From positions 1-5,111 of the forward strand of contig CAMOXM010000095.1 of the NCBI GenBank assembly GCA_946629155.1: 5,111 nucleotides of DNA, in the 5' to 3' direction. Made by a program: the position numbers and the translations under genes. This document shows positions 1 through 5,111 of the stretch, piece by piece. The stretch is from UBA9848 sp003454065. Lineage in GTDB: Bacteria > Spirochaetota > Spirochaetia > Sphaerochaetales > Sphaerochaetaceae. How positions within the stretch are numbered: position 1 is the stretch's first letter; each line of letters starts with the position of its first letter. The notes under the pieces were generated by a model. That model saw nothing but the letters and a program-made list of their open reading frames with translations, searched no databases and was not told where the DNA came from.

Positions 1-714
1 TACGATTCCGGCGCCTTCGCCCATGACGAACCCTGATCTTTCCTTATCGAACGGAATGGAAGCGCGGGTCGGATCATCGCTTTCGCAAAGCGCCGACAGC
101 GCTGAAAACCCATTCAGCGTAAGAGGGGTGATTTCCGCTTCAGTGCCACCGGCAACCATCACATCCGCATCGCCGTATTGTATGGTTCTGAAAGCTTCTC
201 CAATCGAATTGTTGGCGGTAGCGCATGCAGTGGAGACGTTTATGTTCTTGCCGTGCAAGCCGTTAGCAATCGCAACCTGAGCCGATGCCATGTTCGGAAT
301 TATCATGGGAATCACCAGCGGATGAATTCCTCTCGGTCCGCGCTTCTCCTGCAGCAGCGCGTTCCTACCGACTCCCTCGATCGACCCGATTCCGCTTCCC
401 ACGCTCACGCCGATGCGAAAACGATCTTCCTTGTCCAAATCGATTCCGCTGTCCTTCAAAGCCTCAGCAGCGGCGACAATGGCGAAATGCGAAAAGCGCT
501 CCATCCTCTTGGCTTGCTTCAGATCCATGTAATCAAGCGGGTCGAATCCTTTGACTTCGCATACGACCTTAACCCTCGCAAGCGCAGGATTGAAAAGCGT
601 TATATGCGAAACGCCGCAAACACCCTTCTTGATGTTATCCCAGAATTCATCAACCGTCTTGCCTATTCCATTCACGGTTCCCAAGCCGGTAATAACCACA
701 TTTCTCTTTTTCAT
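1..714 (-). CDS. fabF: 3-oxoacyl-ACP synthase II (KAS II), 3' end cut by the window edge
   Basis: This cytosolic enzyme condenses malonyl-ACP with a growing acyl-ACP, the chain-elongating step of type II fatty acid synthesis. The first 238 residues are present, of about 410 usual for the family; the frame stays open to base 1. Visible are the N-terminal TGLGTVNGIG strand-turn (residues 9-18), the nucleophile elbow VSTACATANNS with active-site Cys164, and the following AGGTEAE and FDKERSGFVMGEGAG segments typical of thiolase-fold synthases. The two catalytic histidines expected near residues 300 and 340 fall outside the window. The ATG at 712-714 overlaps the fabG stop as ATGA, which implies translational coupling. 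It fits KAS II better than KAS III (FabH), given the STACAT context and the fabG neighbour. FabB-like or polyketide-type synthases are less likely, but a fragment cannot exclude them. Confidence 0.95.
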   Translation of the reverse strand, partial: MKKRNVVITGLGTVNGIGKTVDEFWDNIKKGVCGVSHITLFNPALARVKVVCEVKGFDPLDYMDLKQAKRMERFSHFAIVAAAEALKDSGIDLDKEDRFRIGVSVGSGIGSIEGVGRNALLQEKRGPRGIHPLVIPMIIPNMASAQVAIANGLHGKNINVSTACATANNSIGEAFRTIQYGDADVMVAGGTEAEITPLTLNGFSALSALCESDDPTRASIPFDKERSGFVMGEGAGIV

Positions 715-1460
715 ATTCCCATACCGCCATCAACATTCACGACCTGTCCCGTAATATAGGACTGGTTCGCAAGAAAATAAACCGCATCGGCGACTTCCTC
801 TCCGGCGCCAAGCCTGCCAAGAGGTATCGAGCTGATCACGGCTTCCCTTATCTTTTCATTGAGAGATGAAAACATCGCCGTATCTATGGCGCCTGGCGCC
901 ACCGCATTCACGATAATGCCCCTTGAAGCGACTTCCTTGGCCACCGATTTAGTAATTCCTATTATTCCGGCTTTCGATGCGCTGTAATTCGCCTGACCCG
1001 GATTGCCATGAATCCCCACGATAGAGGATATGTTCACAATATTCCCGCGCCGCGCCTTGATCATGCCGGGCAAGCAGGAGCGAATCAAATAGAAGGCGCC
1101 TTTGAGATTTGTATTCAGAACATCATCGAACTGTTCATCGGTCATGCGCATCGTCAGGCCGTCCTTGGTGATTCCGGCATTGTTCACCAGCACGTCAATC
1201 CTTTCAAACGATTTGCGGACATCATCCACCGTAGAATTGACTTGCGCGCTTTCGGACACATCGCACTTGAATGCGACCGCCTTCGAACCGGAGGCGGAAG
1301 CCGAAAGAACGACTTCATCTACGAGAGTCTTCGATTTTTCAGACGAATACGTCAATGCGATATCATATCCGCCGCGTGCAAAGCGCAACGCTATCTCTCT
1401 TCCGATTCCGCGGCTCGCACCGGTAATAAGAACGACCTTCCTCTCATCATCCGATTTCAT
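711..1460 (-). CDS. fabG: 3-oxoacyl-ACP reductase (short-chain dehydrogenase)
   Basis: This enzyme reduces 3-oxoacyl-ACP to 3-hydroxyacyl-ACP with NADPH, the second step of each fatty acid elongation cycle. The protein is 249 residues, a normal length for FabG. It has the classical short-chain dehydrogenase layout: cofactor loop TGASRGIG (13-20), CDV (66-68), NNAG (93-96), catalytic tetrad Asn118, Ser146, Tyr159 and Lys163 (in QANYSASKAG), PG motif (189-190), and a C-terminal TGQVVNVDGGMGI. The segment NNAGITKDGL is very typical of FabG among short-chain dehydrogenases. The chosen ATG at 1458-1460 has a GAGGTG ribosome binding site 7 bases upstream and gives the normal N-terminus; the frame is open further upstream, but only as a shadow of fabD. 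It overlaps the fabD end by 14 bp and the fabF start by 4 bp. Confidence 0.96.
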   Translation of the reverse strand: MKSDDERKVVLITGASRGIGREIALRFARGGYDIALTYSSEKSKTLVDEVVLSASASGSKAVAFKCDVSESAQVNSTVDDVRKSFERIDVLVNNAGITKDGLTMRMTDEQFDDVLNTNLKGAFYLIRSCLPGMIKARRGNIVNISSIVGIHGNPGQANYSASKAGIIGITKSVAKEVASRGIIVNAVAPGAIDTAMFSSLNEKIREAVISSIPLGRLGAGEEVADAVYFLANQSYITGQVVNVDGGMGI

Positions 1461-2376
1461 TGCACAACACCTCATACTCCGATTTGCTTTCCAAGCCGAA
1501 GAGCTCCAGCCCCTTTTCATCACGCAAGAATCCCCTGAGAACCTTGCCGGGACCGACCTCAACGAAAGTCCTGACGCCGCTGAAGATGATTTTCGAAATC
1601 AAATGAGACCATTTGACCGGCGAACTGATCTGCTTGGACAGCAATGATTTCACATCATCTCCCTTTCTCACCAAACCGCCCGTGCAATTCGCATAATATC
1701 CCGTTTCGGGACCGGAAAAATCGAAATCGTCCAACAAGGATGCGAACTCCTCAGACGCCTTGTTCAAAAGCGGCGTATGGAACGGACCTGAAACGTTCAC
1801 AGGTATCACGCGCTTGGCACCGGCATCCTTCAAATCCTCGCTCGCCATTTCGACTTGCTTCCTTTCTCCTGAAATGGAAACCAAGGATTTCGTGTTATAA
1901 TTCGCAATCCACACCTTATCATACGGAGCCAGGATTTTTTTCACTTCATCCCATGTCTTTCCTATCACGGCTGCCATTCCGCCCGTACCGGCAGGGCAGG
2001 CGCTTTCCATGCATTCGGCGCGCCTGACGATAAGCCTTATGGCGGCTTCTTCGGTCAGAACTCCCGATTGCACCAGGCATGCGTATTCGCCAAGAGAATA
2101 CCCTGCCATGACGAAAGGCCGAATCCCCACATCGCGCAAAACCCTCAAAAGACCGAGTTCCACAGTCAGCACGGACAATTGCGTCCATTTGGTCTGGTTT
2201 ATCAAATCGTTAGGCTCATAGACGATTTTTCCTACATCAATGCCGGTCCACTTCCTAACATCATCGAAAATCCCCTTGAAACAAACGAATTCCTCGAAAA
2301 AATCCCCAAGCATCCCCACCTTCTGAGCGCCTTGCCCTGGAAAAAGAAAACATATTTTGCGCTTGTTCATGCTCAT
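1447..2376 (-). CDS. fabD: Malonyl-CoA:ACP transacylase
   Basis: This enzyme loads malonyl groups from malonyl-CoA onto acyl carrier protein, supplying the extender units used by FabF. The protein is 309 residues, the usual size. Motifs in order are FPGQGAQ (12-18, oxyanion-hole Gln15), GYSLGEYACL with nucleophile Ser94, Arg119 (matching the malonyl carboxylate-binding arginine), GTGGMAAVIG (130-139), NYN (159-161), GPFHTPLL with catalytic His200, QISSPVKW with Gln249, and VEVGPGKVLRGFLR near the C-terminus. One departure from the textbook motif is Tyr93 before the serine, where GHSLGE is usual. The start is uncertain between the ATG at 2374-2376 and one two codons later at 2368-2370; neither has a strong ribosome binding site. 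The gene starts 9 bp after the deaminase stop, so both are probably on one transcript. It overlaps fabG by 14 bp. Confidence 0.95.
   Translation of the reverse strand: MSMNKRKICFLFPGQGAQKVGMLGDFFEEFVCFKGIFDDVRKWTGIDVGKIVYEPNDLINQTKWTQLSVLTVELGLLRVLRDVGIRPFVMAGYSLGEYACLVQSGVLTEEAAIRLIVRRAECMESACPAGTGGMAAVIGKTWDEVKKILAPYDKVWIANYNTKSLVSISGERKQVEMASEDLKDAGAKRVIPVNVSGPFHTPLLNKASEEFASLLDDFDFSGPETGYYANCTGGLVRKGDDVKSLLSKQISSPVKWSHLISKIIFSGVRTFVEVGPGKVLRGFLRDEKGLELFGLESKSEYEVLCNEIG
1468..1473 (-). promoter_or_regulatory. Ribosome binding site for fabG
   Basis: The minus strand reads GAGGTG, followed by 7 bases and then the ATG at 1458-1460. The site lies inside the fabD coding region and fixes the fabG start at the residue expected from family length, rather than at the upstream in-frame ATGs within fabD. 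Confidence 0.75.
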
Positions 2377-2385
2377 TTAAGCCAA

Positions 2386-3747
2386 TCAGCGCCTTTTCTC
2401 GTAAAGCGCTTTCGCCAATCTATCCGCATTGGAAACGATATAGCTCTCGTCCATTCCCGTCAAATTGCCATGATCTACGACAACCTTTCCGTTTACGATC
2501 GTGTAATCCGCATTCCTTGTCTGAGTGAAAAGGAGGCTGTCAATAGGACTTTCCTTCGCTCCGACATATCCGATATCGGAAATCGGATAGACCGCAATAT
2601 CGGCCAGCCAGCCTTCTCTAAGCTCGCCTACTTTTTCAAACCCGAGCGTTTTGGCGCCGTTGATAGTTCCTATCCTGAACGCCTCGCGTGCGGTAAGCCC
2701 CGATTCCTTGTATTTCACCCGCTGAAGCAAAAGGGCGTTGCGAAGTTCCGCAAGCATATTCGACGAATCATTGGAAGCGCTGCCATCTACGCCGCACGAA
2801 ACATTGATGCCCATGTCAAGCATCTCGCGCACCCTGCATATTCCGCTGCCGAGCCTCATATTGCTCGACGGGCAATGCGAAACCCCGGTCTTGGTTTTCT
2901 TGAGAACCTTGAGTTCGGCATCATTGAACCAAATCCCATGCGCATAGAAGACATTCTCCCCTATGAAACCGCAATCCTCCATCAATTCAAGAGGACGTTT
3001 CCCGTACATCTCGATCATCTGGTTCTCTTCATCCATGGTTTCGCAAAGATGCGTATGAAGTCTGACCGAATGCTTTTTCGCCATTTCAGCGGCATCCCTG
3101 AGACTATCCAATGTGACCGAAAACGGCGAACACGGCGCCAGGATTATCCTATGCATGCTCCCTTCGGACGGATCATGGAACTTCTTTATGACCCTTTCGC
3201 AATCCGCAAGTATCACGTCCTCATCCTGCACGACGCTGTCGGGAGGCAACCCTCCATCCTTCTTCGAGAGACTCATCGAACCCCTAGTCGGGGCAAATCT
3301 CATCCCGAGAGCATCCGCAGCCGCAAATTGGGTTGCCATCACATCTCCCTTCATCGCTTTGGAATAGAGATAATGATGGTCGGTCGAACAGGTGCACCCC
3401 GACTTCAAAAGCTCGCCCATGGCCGTCAAGGATGAGAAATACACGGCTTCGTCGTCCACATTCTTCCAAATCTCATACAAGAAAACCAGCCAATCGTAAA
3501 GCTTCGCCTGAGCGACGTCCGGAATATTCCTCGTCAGCGTCTGGTAGAAATGATGGTGCGTGTTGACGAGACCGGGTATCACGACATGCCCGGAACAATC
3601 TATCACGCGCGTTCCGAACTCCGGAACGATATTCTTGGCAATCTTCTCGATCCTGTTTCCGACAATCAGGAGATCATACCCTTTCTTGTCCTGGGATTTG
3701 GTGTCGGTCATCATTGCGCTTATGTTTTTCAAAAGCAATTTGCTCAT
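2386..3747 (-). CDS. 8-oxoguanine deaminase-like amidohydrolase
   Basis: This is a metal-dependent amidohydrolase of the cytosine deaminase/chlorohydrolase (COG0402-type) group. The best family match by motif is 8-oxoguanine deaminase, which converts 8-oxoguanine to urate and ammonia in the cytosol. Using the start chosen here (453 residues), metal ligands are His64 and His66 in NTHHHFYQTLTR, His233 in LHTHLCET with catalytic Glu236, His270 in YAHGIWF, and Asp321 in GVDGSASND. SHCPSSNMRLGSG (290-302) is also typical. The NTHHH-x-YQTLTR signature and TDHHYLY (122-128) point to 8-oxoguanine deaminase rather than SsnA, guanine deaminase or atrazine chlorohydrolase. The ATG at 3745-3747 has GGAG 9 bases upstream; an ATG 15 bases earlier lacks such a site. 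Neighbouring xanthine dehydrogenase-type subunits support a purine role. The exact substrate is inferred. Confidence 0.87.
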   Translation of the reverse strand: MSKLLLKNISAMMTDTKSQDKKGYDLLIVGNRIEKIAKNIVPEFGTRVIDCSGHVVIPGLVNTHHHFYQTLTRNIPDVAQAKLYDWLVFLYEIWKNVDDEAVYFSSLTAMGELLKSGCTCSTDHHYLYSKAMKGDVMATQFAAADALGMRFAPTRGSMSLSKKDGGLPPDSVVQDEDVILADCERVIKKFHDPSEGSMHRIILAPCSPFSVTLDSLRDAAEMAKKHSVRLHTHLCETMDEENQMIEMYGKRPLELMEDCGFIGENVFYAHGIWFNDAELKVLKKTKTGVSHCPSSNMRLGSGICRVREMLDMGINVSCGVDGSASNDSSNMLAELRNALLLQRVKYKESGLTAREAFRIGTINGAKTLGFEKVGELREGWLADIAVYPISDIGYVGAKESPIDSLLFTQTRNADYTIVNGKVVVDHGNLTGMDESYIVSNADRLAKALYEKRR

Positions 3748-3756
3748 ATCCTTTAT

Positions 3757-3760
3757 CTCC
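3757..3760 (-). promoter_or_regulatory. Ribosome binding site for the 8-oxoguanine deaminase-like gene
   Basis: The minus strand reads GGAG with 9 bases to the ATG at 3745-3747. This favours that start over the in-frame ATG at 3760-3762, whose own first codons contain the GGAG and which has no purine-rich site upstream. Confidence 0.65.
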
Positions 3761-3770
3761 ATTTCAGCAT

Positions 3771-3806
3771 CAAGCGATCGAAATCCGCCGAAACGCCCAT
3801 CGCTTG
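3771..3806 (-). repeat. Inverted repeat in the gap between the FAD subunit and deaminase genes
   Basis: CAAGCGAT (3771-3778) and ATCGCTTG (3799-3806) are perfect 8-base inverted copies separated by 20 bases. They fall wholly within the 64-bp gap (3748-3811), the only intergenic space of any size in the window. In RNA they could form a hairpin ending about 10 bases before the deaminase ribosome binding site. No run of U follows, so it does not look like an intrinsic terminator. It could be an mRNA processing or stability element, a regulator-binding palindrome, or chance. Confidence 0.45.
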
Positions 3807-3811
3807 CAGAA

Positions 3812-4678
3812 TCAGTTGTAGAACCTCTTATAGCTGTTGTTGGCGACCTTGCCTATGAAGAACTCCAACATCCTTCTCGTGGCTTCGCGCCTGAATTCCG
3901 GCATGGCTCTCGGGCTTATCACTTTATCGAAGGCAGCGGAAATGTCTCCGGCTTTTGCGCCAAGCTCATCGAGTTTCAGTCCTATCGCCATCTTCTCGAC
4001 ATCCTTGCTCCTGTTCGTAACAGGTCCAGATGCGGTCGTGGCTATTCTGAAATCCCTAACCTCTCCCCAGCTTACTTTAGCGCAAGAGCAAATGGTGAGC
4101 TTGGAAATGGCATTGGCGGCTCTCGTTCCGATCTTATGATAAAACCAATAGGTCATATCCTTGTCAGAAACCGGAATCGTAACCGAAGTTATAATCTCAT
4201 CGCTTCTAAGGTCTATCGTCCTGAATTTGATGATGAAATCGCTTATCGGAATGTTGCGCTCACCGCCATCAAGCGACTCCACATTGACCACGGCATCGAG
4301 CAAATACAACGGACCGGGAAGGTCGCCCTTCGGGGATGCATTGGCGATGTTTCCAGCGATTGTCGCGGAATTGCGCAATGCAATCGCTCCCATCCTACCG
4401 GCAGCCTCCCGGACGACCCATGGAACCAAATCGCTTTCGGAAATCTGGTGCGAAGTCGTACATGCTCCGATGCGCACCCCTTGCTTCGTCTTCCTGATTC
4501 CCGAAAGCTCCGAAAGGTTTCTGATAAGCAGCACCGACTTGTCGAACTTCGGCAAAGCGCCGTAACCCTTATATGCGGAAACCATCAAGTCGCTTCCGCC
4601 AGCCATTATGATGCAATCATTGTTTTTCCTGAACTCGAGAGCATCCCTCAAGCTTTCGGCAATATGCAGCTCACTCAT
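3812..4678 (-). CDS. xdhB: Xanthine dehydrogenase-type FAD-binding subunit
   Basis: This is the medium FAD subunit of a molybdenum hydroxylase, passing electrons from the [2Fe-2S] subunit to NAD+ or another acceptor. It is 288 residues, the normal size for a stand-alone subunit (XdhB, CoxM or YgfM type). The vanillyl-alcohol-oxidase-type FAD domain shows AGGSDLM (26-32), VRIGACTT (68-75) and the hallmark LRNSATIAGNIANASPKGDL (101-120). The remainder matches the C-terminal domain of CO dehydrogenase flavoproteins. The ATG overlaps the stop of the [2Fe-2S] gene as ATGA and is preceded by GAGAGGTG. The downstream deaminase makes a purine substrate such as xanthine or hypoxanthine likely. The family also includes CO dehydrogenase, nicotinate dehydrogenase and aldehyde oxidase subunits, so the complex's substrate is inferred from context and the symbol is by analogy. 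Confidence 0.88.
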   Translation of the reverse strand: MSELHIAESLRDALEFRKNNDCIIMAGGSDLMVSAYKGYGALPKFDKSVLLIRNLSELSGIRKTKQGVRIGACTTSHQISESDLVPWVVREAAGRMGAIALRNSATIAGNIANASPKGDLPGPLYLLDAVVNVESLDGGERNIPISDFIIKFRTIDLRSDEIITSVTIPVSDKDMTYWFYHKIGTRAANAISKLTICSCAKVSWGEVRDFRIATTASGPVTNRSKDVEKMAIGLKLDELGAKAGDISAAFDKVISPRAMPEFRREATRRMLEFFIGKVANNSYKRFYN

Positions 4679-5111
4679 TTCGCACCTCTCGACTTATGAT
4701 ACTCGGCTATTCTCTTAGCGGCCAGATATATGCTTTCCACGATCAAGTCATATCCTGTGCACCTGCAGATATTCCCGCTGATCCCCTTTCGTATCTCCTT
4801 CTTGGTAGGATTCGGATTATTGGAAAGCAGATAATACGTCGCCATGACCATTCCCGGAATGCAGAATCCGCATTGCACTGCTCCGCCGTCCGCATACGAT
4901 CGGACTATTATCTCTCCGAGTTTGGTGTCCCTTACCCATTCTATGGTTCGGACATCCTGACCTTGCACTCCGGCGATAGGGATTATGCAGCTCGTGACAA
5001 GCTCATGATTGAGAAGAACGCAGCATGCGCCGCCCTCCCCTTCGCTGCAGCCTTCCTTAACACCCGTCAAACCGAAATCCTCCCTCAAGACATCCAACAG
5101 CCTCTTTACAG
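4675..5111 (-). CDS. xdhC: Xanthine dehydrogenase-type [2Fe-2S] subunit, 5' end cut, missing one cluster ligand
   Basis: This is the small iron-sulfur subunit of a molybdenum hydroxylase, which relays electrons from the molybdenum site to FAD. The window holds 144 complete codons; the frame is open to base 5111, and about 20 N-terminal residues are probably missing (usual length about 160). LLDVLREDFGLTG and the following loop are the ferredoxin-like domain. The C-terminal helical cluster is complete: QCGFC (bases about 4861-4875) and GNICRCTGY (about 4747-4773), giving the C-x2-C and C-x-C ligands. In the N-terminal cluster, ligands 1, 3 and 4 are present (codons 5047-5049, 5023-5025, 4987-4989), but the second ligand position (5032-5034, GGC) is Gly. 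An extra Cys (5020-5022) follows ligand 3. Overlap with the FAD gene is 4 bp. The symbol is by analogy to E. coli. Confidence 0.88.
   Translation of the reverse strand, partial: VKRLLDVLREDFGLTGVKEGCSEGEGGACCVLLNHELVTSCIIPIAGVQGQDVRTIEWVRDTKLGEIIVRSYADGGAVQCGFCIPGMVMATYYLLSNNPNPTKKEIRKGISGNICRCTGYDLIVESIYLAAKRIAEYHKSRGAK
4683..4690 (-). promoter_or_regulatory. Ribosome binding site for the FAD subunit gene
   Basis: The minus strand reads GAGAGGTG, with 4 bases between its end and the ATG at 4676-4678 (6 bases from the GAGG core). It sits within the last codons of the [2Fe-2S] subunit gene, so the FAD subunit can be initiated independently as well as by coupling through the ATGA overlap. Confidence 0.7.

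Noticed and set aside
1461..1562. Possible 34-residue N-terminal extension of fabG
   Set aside because: The added residues are an out-of-frame reading of the fabD C-terminus. The ATG at 1460 has a good GAGGTG site and gives the normal FabG length.
2068..3435. Long plus-strand open frame of 455 codons opposite fabD and the deaminase gene
   Set aside because: It is a shadow of the two minus-strand genes. Its translation shows no recognisable domain, it crosses the junction of two well-supported genes, and it has no sensible start region.
2386..3747. SsnA (the selenium-linked amidohydrolase found beside molybdenum hydroxylases) as the identity of the deaminase
   Set aside because: The context would fit, but the NTHHHFYQTLTR and TDHHYLY motifs match 8-oxoguanine deaminase better than SsnA as I recall its sequence. 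A phylogeny would be decisive.
3748..3811. Promoter or intrinsic terminator in the 64-bp gap
   Set aside because: I see no convincing -35/-10 pair, and no U-run follows the inverted repeat on the transcribed strand.
3560..4699. Plus-strand open frame of 379 codons opposite the FAD subunit gene
   Set aside because: The opposite strand carries a full FAD subunit with clear motifs. The plus-strand translation is low-complexity and matches no known fold pattern.
5095..5097. TTG as the start of the [2Fe-2S] subunit gene
   Set aside because: The frame continues upstream to the window edge and encodes VKRLLDVLRED, which aligns with the interior of the ferredoxin domain, so the true start lies outside the window.

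Overview
The window is densely coding DNA from a bacterium. It holds six genes, all on the minus strand, so transcription runs from high to low coordinates. Base composition looks close to even, and every internal start is ATG. Shine-Dalgarno-like sites are clear for three of the genes. The mixture of type II fatty acid synthesis genes and molybdenum-hydroxylase/purine genes suggests a bacterium that degrades purines, possibly an anaerobe. The sequence does not fix the phylum.

Upstream half (about 5111 down to 2386): a purine-oxidation group. It begins with the [2Fe-2S] subunit of a xanthine dehydrogenase-type enzyme, cut by the window edge. The FAD subunit follows with a 4-bp ATGA overlap. 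After a 64-bp gap containing a perfect 8-bp inverted repeat comes an amidohydrolase that closely resembles 8-oxoguanine deaminase. Xanthine dehydrogenase and 8-oxoguanine deaminase both yield urate, from xanthine and 8-oxoguanine respectively, so the three genes make sense together. The molybdopterin-binding catalytic subunit is not in the window and would have to lie upstream or elsewhere.

Downstream half (2376 down to 1): a fatty acid synthesis group in the order fabD (malonyl-CoA:ACP transacylase), fabG (3-oxoacyl-ACP reductase), fabF (3-oxoacyl-ACP synthase II, cut by the window edge). The fabD/fabG overlap is 14 bp and the fabG/fabF overlap is 4 bp, so these genes are probably translationally coupled. 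No acyl carrier protein gene lies between fabG and fabF, where many bacteria have one.

The two groups are only 9 bp apart, so at least the deaminase and the fab genes are likely co-transcribed. The most notable oddity is in the [2Fe-2S] subunit: the second cysteine of the N-terminal ferredoxin-type cluster motif is glycine, while an extra cysteine sits beside the third ligand. No RNA genes, mobile elements, CRISPR arrays or convincing promoters or terminators were seen. No stretch over 300 bases lacks a gene.
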